DNA from: Henricia sp. BOLD:AAB3569
Lineage: Eukaryota; Echinodermata; Asteroidea; Spinulosida; Echinasteridae
DNA: 64,000 nt
Direction of reading: 5' to 3'
Assembly: GCA_037783545.1 (NCBI GenBank)
Contig: JBBELK010000942.1
Span: 1-64,000 of the forward strand
The notes below the pieces were generated by a model that was not told where the DNA came from, ran no database searches, and worked only from the letters and a program-made list of their open reading frames with translations. Positions 36,301 to 49,349 of this stretch are shown here, piece by piece. A program made the translations under genes and the position numbers. Within the stretch, counting starts at the first letter, position 1. Every line of letters starts with the position of its first letter.

Positions 36301-39300
36301 CTCTGCCATTTCCCGGCGAAAATCTGTCAATTTTTTAGGACAAGTGCGCAATATAGAGTGTTTGGAGCATGCAAAATTTGAAGTTCGTCGGAATATTTTT
36401 TGACCTCCAAATTTGCCGACGTTTGGACCACACTTTGACCAAAATCCCGTCCCAAACTGGGCCGTGTCAACGACAGTCCGAAGGACTGAGCATGCGCACG
36501 AGTCAGGAATACACCAAAGAGGTGTGTACAGACAGCCACAGGTTGCGGGAGCATCCAGGAAGCGCCAACCCCTTTTTTTTCTAAACTCTGAAATTTCTCT
36601 GCCATTTCCCGGCGAAAGTCTGTCAATTTTTTAGGACAAGTGCGCAATATAGAGTGTTTGGAGCATGCAAAATTTGAAGTTCGTCGGAATATTTTTTGAC
36701 CTCCAAATTTGCCGACGTTTGGACCACACTTTGACCAAAATCCCGTCCCAAACTGGGCCGTGTCAACGACAGTCCGAAGGACTGAGCATGCGCACGAGTG
36801 AGGAATACACCAAAGAGGTGTGTACAGACAGCCACAGGTTGCGGGAGCATCCAGGAAGCGCCAACCCCTTTTTTTTCTAAACTCTGAAATTTCTCTGCCA
36901 TTTCCCGGCGAAAGTCTGTCAATTTTTTAGGACAAGTGCGCAATATAGAGTGTTTGGAGCATGCACAATTTGAAGTTCGTCGGAATATTTTTTGACCTCC
37001 AAATTTGCCGACGTTTGGACCACACTTTGACCAAAATCCCGTCCCAAACTGGGCCGTGTCAACGACAGTCCGAAGGACTGAGCATGCGCACGAGTGAGGA
37101 ATACACCAAAGAGGTGTGTACAGACAGCCACAGGTTGCGGGAGCATCCAGGAAGCGCCAACCCCTTTTTTTCTAAACTCTGAAATTTCTCTGCCATTTCC
37201 CGGCGAAAGTCTGTCAATTTTTTAGGACAAGTGCGCAATATAGAGTGTTAGGAGCATGCAAAATTTGAAGTTCGTCGGAATATTTTTTGACCTCCAAATT
37301 TGCCGACGTTTGGACCACACTTTGACCAAAATCCCGTCCCAAACTGGGCCGTGTCAACGACAGTCCGAAGGACTGAGCATGCGCACGAGTCAGGAATACA
37401 CCAAAGAGGTATGTACAGACAGCTACAGGTTGCGGGAGCATCCAGGAAGCGCCAACCCCTTTTTTTTCTAAACTCTGAAATTTCTCTGCCATTTCCCGGC
37501 GAAAGTCTGTCAATTTTTTAGGACAAGTGCGCAATATAGAGTGTTTGGAGCATGCAAAATTTGAAGTTCGTCGGAATATTTTTTGACCTCCAAATTTGCC
37601 GACGTTTGGACCACACTTTGACCAAAATCCCGTCCCAAACTGGGCCGTGTCAACGACAGTCCGAAGGACTGAGCATGCGCACGAGTCAGGAATACACCAA
37701 AGAGGTGTGTACAGACAGCTACAGGTTGCGGGAGCATCCAGGAAGCGCCAACCCCTTTTTTTTCTAAACTCTGAAATTTCTCTGCCATTTCCCGGCGAAA
37801 GTCTGTCAATTTTTTAGGACAAGTGCGCAATATAGAGTGTTTGGAGCATGCAAAATTTGAAGTTCGTCGGAATATTTTTTGACCTCCAAATTTGCCGACG
37901 TTTGGACCACACTTTGACCAAAATCCCGTTCCAAACTGGGCCATGTCAACGACAGTCCAAAGGACTGAGCATGCGCACGAGTCAGGAATACACCAAAGAG
38001 GTGTGTACAGACAGCCACAGGTTGCGGGAGCATCCAGGAAGCGCCAACCCCTTTTTTTCTAAACTCTGAAATTTCTCTGCCATTTCCCGGCGAAAGTCTG
38101 TCAATTTTTTAGGACAAGTGCGCAATATAGAGTGTTTGGAGCATGCAAAATTTGAAGTTCGTCGGAATATTTTTTGACCTCCAAATTTGCCGACGTTTGG
38201 ACCACACTTTGACCAAAATCCCGTCCCAAACTGGGCCGTGTCAACCACAGTCCGAAGGACTGAGCATGCGCACGAGTCAGGAATACACCAAAGAGGTGTG
38301 TACAGACAGACACAGGTTGCGGGAGCATCCAGGAAGCGCCAACCCCTTTTTTTCTAAACTCTGAAATTTCTCTGCCATTTCCCGGCGAAAGTCTGTCAAT
38401 TTTTTAGGACAAGTGCGCAATATAGAGTGTTTGGAGCATGCAAAATTTGAAGTTCGTCGGAATATTTTTTGACCTCAAAATTTGCCGACGTTTGGACCAC
38501 ACTTTGACCAAAATCCCGTCCCAAACTGGGCCGTGTCAACGACAGTCCGAAGGACTGAGCATGCGCACGAGTCAGGAATACACCAAAGAGGTGTGTACAG
38601 ACAGCCACAGGTTGCGGGAGCATCCAGGAAGCGCCAACCCCTTTTTTTTCTAAACTCTGAAATTTCTCTGCCATTTCCCGGCGAAAGTCTGTCAATTTGT
38701 TAGGACAAGTGCGCAATATAGAGTGTTTGGAGCATGCAAAATTTGAAGTTCGTCGGAATATTTTTTGACCTCCAAATTTGCCGACGTTTGGACCACACTT
38801 TGACCAAAATCCCGTCCCAAACTGGGCCGTGTCAACGACAGTCCGAAGGACTGAGCATGCGCACGAGTCAGGAATACACCAAAGAGGTGTGTACAGACAG
38901 CCACAGGTTGCGGGAGCATCCAGGAAGCGCCAACCCCTTTTTTTTCTAAACTCTGAAATTTCTCTGCCATTTCCCGGAGAAAGTCTGTCAATTTTTTAGG
39001 ACAAGTGCGCAATATAGAGTGTTTGGAGCATGCAAAATTTGAAGTTCGTCGGAATATTTTTTGACCTCCAAATTTGCCGACGTTTGGACCACACTTTGAC
39101 CAAAATCCCGTTCCAAACTGGGCCATGTCAACGACAGTCCAAAGGACTGAGCATGCGCACGAGTCAGGAATACACCAAAGAGGTGTGTACAGACAGCCAC
39201 AGGTTGCGGGAGCATCCAGGAAGCGCCAACCCCTTTTTTTCTAAACTCTGAAATTTCTCTGCCATTTCCCGGAGAAAGTCTGTCAATTTTTTAGGACAAG

Positions 39301-39530
39301 TGCGCAATATAAAGTGTTTGGAGCATGCAAAATTTGAAGTTCGTCGGAATATTTTTTGACCTCCAAATTTGCCGACGTTTGGACCACACTTTGACCAAAA
39401 TCCCGTCCCAAACTGGGCCGTGTCAACGACAGTCCGAAGGACTGAGCATGCGCACGAGTCAGGAATACACCAAAGAGGTGTGTACAGACAGCCACAGGTT
39501 GCGGGAGCATCCAGGAAGCGCCAACCCCTT
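33380..39530. repeat. 21-monomer higher-order unit, copy 2 (about 6.15 kb before divergence)
   Basis: It repeats copy 1 at an offset of 6210 with all diagnostic variants in order. The only substitutions I found between the copies are at 35981 (C, against T at 29771) and 36877 (C, against T at 30667). The match holds through ATATAAAGTG at 39308. By the T run near 39530 it has switched to the TTTTTTAAACTC variant found at 28890 and 35100, so the copy ends by recombination inside its last monomer. Confidence 0.92.
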
Positions 39531-42252
39531 TTTTTTTTAAACTCTGAAATTTCTCTGCCATTTCCCGGCGAAAGTCTGTCAATTTTTTAGGACAAGTGCG
39601 CAATATAGAGTGTTTGGAGCATGCACAATTTGAAGTTCGTCGGAATATTTTTTGACCTCCAAATTTGCCGACGTTTGGACCACACTTTGACCAAAATCCC
39701 GTCCCAAACTGGGCCGTGTCAACGACAGTCCGAAGGACTGAGCATGCGCACGAGTGAGGAATACACCAAAGAGGTGTGTACAGACAGCCACAGGTTGCGG
39801 GAGCATCCAGGAAGCGCCAACCCCTTTTTTTCTAAACTCTGAAATTTCTCTGCCATTTCCCGGCGAAAGTCTGTCAATTTTTTAGGACAAGTGCGCAATA
39901 TAGAGTGTTTGGAGCATGCAAAATTTGAAGTTCGTCGGAATATTGTTTAACCTCCAAATTTGCCGACGTTTGGACCACACTTTGACCAAAATCCCGTCCC
40001 AAACTGGGCCGTGTCAACGACAGTCCGAAGGACTGAGCATGCGCACGAGTCAGGAATACACCAAAGAGGTGTGTACAGACAGCCACAGGTTGCGGGAGCA
40101 TCCAGGAAGCGCCAACTCCTTTTTTTTCTAAACTCTGAAATTTCTCTGCCATTTCCCGGCGAAAGTCTGTCAATTTTTTAGGACAAGTGCGCAATATAGA
40201 GTGTTTGGAGCATGCAAAATTTGAAGTTCGTCGGAATATTTTTTGACCTCCAAATTTGCCGACGTTTGGACCACACTTTGACCAAAATCCCGTCCCAAAC
40301 TGGGCCGTGTCAACGACAGTCCGAAGGACTGAGCATGCGCACGAGTCAGGAATACACCAAAGAGGTGTGTACAGACAGCCACAGGTTGCGGGAGCATCCA
40401 GGAAGCGCCAACCCCTTTTTTTTCTAAACTCTGAAATTTCTCTGCCATTTCCGGCCGAAAATCTGTCAATTTTTTAGGACAAGTGCGCAATATAGAGTGT
40501 TTGGAGCATGCAAAATTTGAAGTTCGTCGGAATATTTTTTGACCTCCAAATTTGCCGACGTTTGGACCACACTTTGACCAAAATCCCGTCCCAAACTGGG
40601 CCGTGTCAACGACAGTCCGAAGGACTGAGCATGCGCACGAGTCAGGAATACACCAAAGAGGTGTGTACAGACAGCCACAGGTTGCGGGAGCATCCAGGAA
40701 GCGCCAACCCCTTTTTTTTCTAAACTCTGAAATTTCTCTGCCATTTCCCGGCGAAAATCTGTCAATTTTTTAGGACAAGTGCGCAATATAGAGTGTTTGG
40801 AGCATGCAAAATTTGAAGTTCGTCGGAATATTTTTTGACCTCCAAATTTGCCGACGTTTGGACCACACTTTGACCAAAATCCCGTCCCAAACTGGGCCGT
40901 GTCAACGACAGTCCGAAGGACTGAGCATGCGCACGAGTCAGGAATACACCAAAGAGGTGTGTACAGACAGCCACAGGTTGCGGGAGCATCCAGGAAGCGC
41001 CAACCCCTTTTTTTTCTAAACTCTGAAATTTCTCTGCCATTTCCCGGCGAAAGTCTGTCAATTTTTTAGGACAAGTGCGCAATATAGAGTGTTTGGAGCA
41101 TGCAAAATTTGAAGTTCGTCGGAATATTTTTTGACCTCCAAATTTGCCGACGTTTGGACCACACTTTGACCAAAATCCCGTCCCAAACTGGGCCGTGTCA
41201 ACGACAGTCCGAAGGACTGAGCATGCGCACGAGTGAGGAATACACCAAAGAGGTGTGTACAGACAGCCACAGGTTGCGGGAGCATCCAGGAAGCGCCAAC
41301 CCCTTTTTTTTTTTAACTCTGAAATTTCTCTGCCATTTCCCGGCGAAAGTCTGTCAATTTTTTAGGACAAGTGCGCAATATAGAGTGTTTGGAGCATGCA
41401 CAATTTGAAGTTCGTCGGAATATTTTTTGACCTCCAAATTTGCCGACGTTTGGACCACACTTTGACCAAAATCCCGTCCCAAACTGGGCCGTGTCAACGA
41501 CAGTCCGAAGGACTGAGCATGCGCACGAGTGAGGAATACACCAAAGAGGTGTGTACAGACAGCCACAGGTTGCGGGAGCATCCAGGAAGCGCCAACCCCT
41601 TTTTTTCTAAACTCTGAAATTTCTCTGCCATTTCCCGGCGAAAGTCTGTCAATTTTTTAGGACAAGTGCGCAATATAGAGTGTTAGGAGCATGCAAAATT
41701 TGAAGTTCGTCGGAATATTTTTTGACCTCCAAATTTGCCGACGTTTGGACCACACTTTGACCAAAATCCCGTCCCAAACTGGGCCGTGTCAACGACAGTC
41801 CGAAGGACTGAGCATGCGCACGAGTCAGGAATACACCAAAGAGGTATGTACAGACAGCTACAGGTTGCGGGAGCATCCAGGAAGCGCCAACCCCTTTTTT
41901 TTCTAAACTCTGAAATTTCTCTGCCATTTCCCGGCGAAAGTCTGTCAATTTTTTAGGACAAGTGCGCAATATAGAGTGTTTGGAGCATGCAAAATTTGAA
42001 GTTCGTCGGAATATTTTTTGACCTCCAAATTTGCCGACGTTTGGACCACACTTTGACCAAAATCCCGTCCCAAACTGGGCCGTGTCAACGACAGTCCGAA
42101 GGACTGAGCATGCGCACGAGTCAGGAATACACCAAAGAGGTGTGTACAGACAGCTACAGGTTGCGGGAGCATCCAGGAAGCGCCAACCCCTTTTTTTTCT
42201 AAACTCTGAAATTTCTCTGCCATTTCCCGGCGAAAGTCTGTCAATTTTTTAG
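39531..42252. repeat. Third partial copy of the 21-monomer unit, entered 15 monomers out of register
   Basis: Anchors 39621, 39916, 40212, 40508, 40804, 41100, 41396, 41691 and 41987 match 35186 to 37552 at a constant offset of 4435 bases (15 monomers). Shared variants include ATGCACAATTTG with GTGAGG, ATTGTTTAACC with CCAACTCC, TTCCGGCCGAAAATC, a TTTTAA variant, and GAGGTATGTACAGACAGCTAC. The copy at 40508 lacks the TATAAAC variant and 39916 has TTTGAAG where its counterpart has TTTAAAG, so it is not identical to either longer copy. Confidence 0.85.
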
Positions 42253-43730
42253 GACAAGTGCGCAATATAGAGTGTTTGGAGCATGCAAAATTTGAAGTTC
42301 GTCGGAATATTTTTTGACCTCCAAATTTGCCGACGTTTGGACCACACTTTGACCAAAATCCCGTCCCAAACTGGGCCGTGTCAACGACAGTCCGAAGGAC
42401 TGAGCATGCGCACGAGTCAGGAATACACCAAAGAGGTGTGTACAGACAGCCACAGGTTGCGGGAGCATCCAGGAAGCGCCAACCCCTTTTTTTTCTAAAC
42501 TCTGAAATTTCTCTGCCATTTCCCGGCGAAAGTCTGTCAATTTGTTAGGACAAGTGCGCAATATAGAGTGTTTGGAGCATGCAAAATTTGAAGTTCGTCG
42601 GAATATTTTTTGACCTCCAAATTTGCCGACGTTTGGACCACACTTTGACCAAAATCCCGTTCCAAACTGGGCCATGTCAACGACAGTCCAAAGGACTGAG
42701 CATGCGCACGAGTCAGGAATACACCAAAGAGGTGTGTACAGACAGCCACAGGTTGCGGGAGCATCCAGGAAGCGCCAACCCCTTTTTTTCTAAACTCTGA
42801 AATTTCTCTGCCATTTCCCGGCGAAAGTCTGTCAATTTTTTAGGACAAGTGCGCAATATAGAGTGTTTGGAGCATGCAAAATTTGAAGTTCGTCGGAATA
42901 TTTTTTGACCTCCAAATTTGCCGACGTTTGGACCACACTTTGACCAAAATCCCGTCCCAAACTGGGCCGTGTCAACCACAGTCCGAAGGACTGAGCATGC
43001 GCACGAGTCAGGAATACACCAAAGAGGTGTGTACAGACAGACACAGGTTGCGGGAGCATCCAGGAAGCGCCAACCCCTTTTTTTCTAAACTCTGAAATTT
43101 CTCTGCCATTTCCCGGCGAAAGTCTGTCAATTTTTTAGGACAAGTGCGCAATATAGAGTGTTTGGAGCATGCAAAATTTGAAGTTCGTCGGAATATTTTT
43201 TGACCTCAAAATTTGCCGACGTTTGGACCACACTTTGACCAAAATCCCGTCCCAAACTGGGCCGTGTCAACGACAGTCCGAAGGACTGAGCATGCGCACG
43301 AGTCAGGAATACACCAAAGAGGTGTGTACAGACAGCCACAGGTTGCGGGAGCATCCAGGAAGCGCCAACCCCTTTTTTTTCTAAACTCTGAAATTTCTCT
43401 GCCATTTCCCGGCGAAAGTCTGTCAATTTGTTAGGACAAGTGCGCAATATAGAGTGTTTGGAGCATGCAAAATTTGAAGTTCGTCGGAATATTTTTTGAC
43501 CTCCAAATTTGCCGACGTTTGGACCACACTTTGACCAAAATCCCGTCCCAAACTGGGCCGTGTCAACGACAGTCCGAAGGACTGAGCATGCGCACGAGTC
43601 AGGAATACACCAAAGAGGTGTGTACAGACAGCCACAGGTTGCGGGAGCATCCAGGAAGCGCCAACCCCTTTTTTTTCTAAACTCTGAAATTTCTCTGCCA
43701 TTTCCCGGAGAAAGTCTGTCAATTTTTTAG
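41661..43730. repeat. Seven-monomer higher-order unit, copy 1 (2070 bp)
   Basis: Anchors are 41691, 41987, 42283, 42579, 42874, 43169 and 43465. The order is GAGGTATG with CAGCTAC; CAGCTAC; a consensus-like monomer ending ATTTGTTAGG; CCGTTCC with TCCAAAGG; GTCAACCACAG; GACCTCAAAATTTG; and one ending CCCGGAGAAAG. It equals a run of the 21-monomer unit (31046-32524) with one extra monomer at 42283, which has a consensus front and the 32228-type tail. The block overlaps the end of the 39531-42252 partial copy. Confidence 0.88.
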
Positions 43731-45800
43731 GACAAGTGCGCAATATAGAGTGTTTGGAGCATGCAAAATTTGAAGTTCGTCGGAATATTTTTTGACCTCC
43801 AAATTTGCCGACGTTTGGACCACACTTTGACCAAAATCCCGTCCCAAACTGGGCCGTGTCAACGACAGTCCGAAGGACTGAGCATGCGCACGAGTCAGGA
43901 ATACACCAAAGAGGTATGTACAGACAGCTACAGGTTGCGGGAGCATCCAGGAAGCGCCAACCCCTTTTTTTTCTAAACTCTGAAATTTCTCTGCCATTTC
44001 CCGGCGAAAGTCTGTCAATTTTTTAGGACAAGTGCGCAATATAGAGTGTTTGGAGCATGCAAAATTTGAAGTTCGTCGGAATATTTTTTGACCTCCAAAT
44101 TTGCCGACGTTTGGACCACACTTTGACCAAAATCCCGTCCCAAACTGGGCCGTGTCAACGACAGTCCGAAGGACTGAGCATGCGCACGAGTCAGGAATAC
44201 ACCAAAGAGGTGTGTACAGACAGCTACAGGTTGCGGGAGCATCCAGGAAGCGCCAACCCCTTTTTTTTCTAAACTCTGAAATTTCTCTGCCATTTCCCGG
44301 CGAAAGTCTGTCAATTTTTTAGGACAAGTGCGCAATATAGAGTGTTTGGAGCATGCAAAATTTGAAGTTCGTCGGAATATTTTTTGACCTCCAAATTTGC
44401 CGACGTTTGGACCACACTTTGACCAAAATCCCGTCCCAAACTGGGCCGTGTCAACGACAGTCCGAAGGACTGAGCATGCGCACGAGTCAGGAATACACCA
44501 AAGAGGTGTGTACAGACAGCCACAGGTTGCGGGAGCATCCAGGAAGCGCCAACCCCTTTTTTTTCTAAACTCTGAAATTTCTCTGCCATTTCCCGGCGAA
44601 AGTCTGTCAATTTGTTAGGACAAGTGCGCAATATAGAGTGTTTGGAGCATGCAAAATTTGAAGTTCGTCGGAATATTTTTTGACCTCCAAATTTGCCGAC
44701 GTTTGGACCACACTTTGACCAAAATCCCGTTCCAAACTGGGCCATGTCAACGACAGTCCAAAGGACTGAGCATGCGCACGAGTCAGGAATACACCAAAGA
44801 GGTGTGTACAGACAGCCACAGGTTGCGGGAGCATCCAGGAAGCGCCAACCCCTTTTTTTCTAAACTCTGAAATTTCTCTGCCATTTCCCGGCGAAAGTCT
44901 GTCAATTTTTTAGGACAAGTGCGCAATATAGAGTGTTTGGAGCATGCAAAATTTGAAGTTCGTCGGAATATTTTTTGACCTCCAAATTTGCCGACGTTTG
45001 GACCACACTTTGACCAAAATCCCGTCCCAAACTGGGCCGTGTCAACCACAGTCCGAAGGACTGAGCATGCGCACGAGTCAGGAATACACCAAAGAGGTGT
45101 GTACAGACAGACACAGGTTGCGGGAGCATCCAGGAAGCGCCAACCCCTTTTTTTCTAAACTCTGAAATTTCTCTGCCATTTCCCGGCGAAAGTCTGTCAA
45201 TTTTTTAGGACAAGTGCGCAATATAGAGTGTTTGGAGCATGCAAAATTTGAAGTTCGTCGGAATATTTTTTGACCTCAAAATTTGCCGACGTTTGGACCA
45301 CACTTTGACCAAAATCCCGTCCCAAACTGGGCCGTGTCAACGACAGTCCGAAGGACTGAGCATGCGCACGAGTCAGGAATACACCAAAGAGGTGTGTACA
45401 GACAGCCACAGGTTGCGGGAGCATCCAGGAAGCGCCAACCCCTTTTTTTTCTAAACTCTGAAATTTCTCTGCCATTTCCCGGCGAAAGTCTGTCAATTTG
45501 TTAGGACAAGTGCGCAATATAGAGTGTTTGGAGCATGCAAAATTTGAAGTTCGTCGGAATATTTTTTGACCTCCAAATTTGCCGACGTTTGGACCACACT
45601 TTGACCAAAATCCCGTCCCAAACTGGGCCGTGTCAACGACAGTCCGAAGGACTGAGCATGCGCACGAGTCAGGAATACACCAAAGAGGTGTGTACAGACA
45701 GCCACAGGTTGCGGGAGCATCCAGGAAGCGCCAACCCCTTTTTTTTCTAAACTCTGAAATTTCTCTGCCATTTCCCGGAGAAAGTCTGTCAATTTTTTAG
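43731..45800. repeat. Seven-monomer higher-order unit, copy 2 (2070 bp)
   Basis: Anchors are 43761, 44057, 44353, 44649, 44944, 45239 and 45535. The internal sequence matches copy 1 at every diagnostic position I checked. The only difference noticed is at the left boundary (GTTTGGAGC at 43751-43760 against GTTAGGAGC at 41681-41690). After 45800 the array continues with a CCGTTCC/TCCAAAGG monomer, not with a third copy. Confidence 0.9.
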
Positions 45801-48800
45801 GACAAGTGCGCAATATAGAGTGTTTGGAGCATGCAAAATTTGAAGTTCGTCGGAATATTTTTTGACCTCCAAATTTGCCGACGTTTGGACCACACTTTGA
45901 CCAAAATCCCGTTCCAAACTGGGCCATGTCAACGACAGTCCAAAGGACTGAGCATGCGCACGAGTCAGGAATACACCAAAGAGGTGTGTACAGACAGCCA
46001 CAGGTTGCGGGAGCATCCATAAAGCGCCAACCCCTTTTTTTCTAAACTCTGAAATTTCTCTGCCATTTCCCGGCGAAAGTCTGTCAATTTTTTAGGACAA
46101 GTGCGCAATATAGAGTGTTTGGAGCATGCAAAATTTGAAGTTCGTCGGAATATTTTTTGACCTCCAAATTTGCCGACGTTTGGACCACACTTTGACCAAA
46201 ATCCCGTCCCAAACTGGGCCGTGTCAACGACAGTCCGAAGGACTGAGCATGCGCACGAGTCAGGAATACACCAAAGAGGTGTGTACAGACAGCCACAGGT
46301 TGCGGGAGCATCCAGGAAGCGCCAACCCCTTTTGTTTCTAAACTCTGAAATTTCTCTGCCATTTCCGGCGAAAGTCTGTCAATTTTTTAGGACAAGTGCG
46401 CAATATAGAGTGTTTGGAGCATGCAAAATTTGAAGTTCGTCGGAATATTTTTTGACCTCCAAATTTGCCGACGTTTGGACCACACTTTGACCAAAATCCC
46501 GTCCCAAACTGGGCCGTGACAACGACAGTCCGAAGGACTGAGCATGCGCACGAGTGAGGAATACACCAAAGAGGTGTGTACAGACAGCCACAGGTTGCGG
46601 GAGCATCCAGGAAGCGCCAACCCCTTTTTTTCTAAACTCTGAAATTTCTCTGCCATTTCCCGGCGAAAGTCTGTCAATTTTTTAGGACAAGTGCGCAATA
46701 TAGAGTGTTAGGAGCATGCAAAATTTGAAGTTCGTCGGAATATTTTTTGACATCCAAATTTGCCGACGTTTGGACCACACTTTGACCAAAATCCCGTCCC
46801 AAACTGGGCCGTGTCAACGACAGTCCGAAGGACTGAGCATGCGCACGAGTCAGGAATACACCAAAGAGGTGTGTACAGACAGCTACAGGTTGCGGGAGCA
46901 TCCAGGAAGCGCCAACCCCTTTTTTTTCTAAACTCTGAAATTTCTCTGCCATTTCCCGGCGAAAGTCTGTCAATTTTTTAGGACAAGTGCGCAATATAGA
47001 GTGTTTGGAGCATGCAAAATTTGAAGTTCGTCGGAATATTTTTTGACCTCCAAATTTGCCGACGTTTGGACCACACTTTGACCAAAATCCCGTCCCAAAC
47101 TGGGCCGTGTCAACGACAGTCCGAAGGACTGAGCATGCGCACGAGTCAGGAATACACCAAAGAGGTGTGTACAGACAGCCACAGGTTGCGGGAGCATCCA
47201 GGAAGCGCCAACCCCTTTTTTTTCTAAACTCTGAAATTTCTCTGCCATTTCCCGGCGAAAGTCTGTCAATTTTTTAGGACAAGTGCGCAATATAGAGTGT
47301 TTGGAGCATGCAAAATTTGAAGTTCGTCGGAATATTTTTTGACCTCCAAATTTGCCGACGTTTGGACCACACTTTGACCAAAATCCCGTCCCAAACTGGG
47401 CCGTGTCAACGACAGTCCGAAGGACTGAGCATGCGCACGAGTCAGGAATACACCAAAGAGGTGTGTACAGACAGCCACAGGTTGCGGGAGCATCCAGGAA
47501 GCGCCAACCCCTTTTTTTTCTAAACTCTGAAATTTCTCTGCCATTTCCCGGAGAAAGTCTGTCAATTTTTTAGGACAAGTGCGCAATATAGAGTGTTTGG
47601 AGCATGCAAAATTTGAAGTTCGTCGGAATATTTTTTGACCTCCAAATTTGCCGACGTTTGGACCACACTTTGACCAAAATCCCGTTCCAAACTGGGCCAT
47701 GTCAACGACAGTCCAAAGGACTGAGCATGCGCACGAGTCAGGAATACACCAAAGAGGTGTGTACAGACAGCCACAGGTTGCGGGAGCATCCAGGAAGCGC
47801 CAACCCCTTTTTTTCTAAACTCTGAAATTTCTCTGCCATTTCCCGGCGAAAGTCTGTCATTTTTTTAGGACAAGTGCGCAATATAGAGTGTTTGGAGCAT
47901 GCAAAATTTGAAGTTCGTCGGAATATTTTTTGACCTCAAAATTTGCCGACGTTTGGACCACACTTTGACCAAAATCCCGTCCCAAACTGGGCCGTGTCAA
48001 CGACAGTCCGAAGGACTGAGCATGCGCACGAGTCAGGAATACACCAAAGAGGTGTGTACAGACAGCCACAGGTTGCGGGAGCATCCAGGAAGCGCCAACC
48101 CCTTTTTTTCTAAACTCTGAAATTTCTCTGCCATTTCCCGGCGAAAGTCTGTCAATTTTTTAGGACAAGTGCGCAATATAGAGTGTTTGGAGCATGCAAA
48201 ATTTGAAGTTCGTCGGAATATTTTTTGACCTCCAAATTTGCCGACGTTTGGACCACACTTTGACCAAAATCCCGTTCCAAACTGGGCCATGTCAACGACA
48301 GTCCAAAGGACTGAGCATGCGCACGAGTCAGGAATACACCAAAGAGGTAGGTGTGTACAGACAGCCACAGGTTGCGGGAGCATCCAGGAAGCGCCAACCC
48401 CTTTTTTTTCTAAACTCTGAAATTTCTCTGCCATTTCCCGGCGAAAGTCTGTCAATTTTTTAGGACAAGTGCGCAATATAGAGTGTTTGGAGCATGCAAA
48501 ATTTGAAGTTCGTCGGAATATTTTTTGACCTCCAAATTTGCCGACGTTTGGACCACACTTTGACGAAAATCCCGTCCCAAACTGGGCCGTGTCAACGACA
48601 GTCCGAAGGACTGAGCATGCGCACGAGTCAGGAATACACCAAAGAGGTGTGTACAGACAGCCACAGGTTGCGGGAGCATCCAGGAAGCGCCAACTCCTTT
48701 TTTTCTAAACTCTGAAATTTCTCTGCCATTTCCCGGCGAAAGTCTGTCAATTTGTTAGGACAAGTGCGCAATATAGAGTGTTTGGAGCATGCAAAATTTG

Positions 48801-49349
48801 AAGTTCGTCGGAATATTTTTTGACCTCCAAATTTGCCGACGTTTGGACCACACTTTGACCAAAATCCCGTCCCAAACTGGGCCGTGTCAACGACAGTCCG
48901 AAGGACTGAGCATGCGCACGAGTGAGGAATACACCAAAGAGGTGTGTACAGACAGCCACAGGTTGCGGGAGCATCCAGGAAGCGCCAACCCCTTTTTTTT
49001 TAAACTCTGAAATTTCTCTGCCATTTCCCGGCGAAAGTCTGTCAATTTTTTAGGACAAGTGCGCAATATATTGTGTTTGGAGCATGCAAAATTTGAAGTT
49101 CGTCGGAATATTTTTTGACCTCCAAATTTGCCGACGTTTGGACCACACTTTGACCAAAATCCCGTCCCAAACTGGGCCGTGTCAACGACAGTCCGAAGGA
49201 CTGAGCATGCGCACGAGTCAGGAATACACCAAAGAGGTGTGTACAGACAGCCACAGGTTGCGGGAGCATCCAGGAAGCGCCAACCCCTTTTTTTTCTAAA
49301 CTCTGAAATTTCTCTGCCATTTCCCGGCGAAAGTCTGTCAATTTTTTAG
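45801..49349. repeat. Twelve shuffled monomers with no clear higher-order period
   Basis: Anchors are 45831, 46126, 46421, 46716, 47012, 47308, 47604, 47899, 48194, 48494, 48789 and 49084. Types from the 21- and 7-monomer units recur in changed order: CCGTTCC/TCCAAAGG at 45831, 47604 and 48194; CAGCTAC at 46716; GACCTCAAAATTTG at 47899. Private variants include CCATAAAGCG near 46018, GGCCGTGACAACG near 46514, GACATCCAAAT near 46750 and a 4-base AGGT duplication at 48345-48352. The last two monomers (GTGAGG, then ATATTGTGTTTGG) form a pair that recurs further right. Confidence 0.75.
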
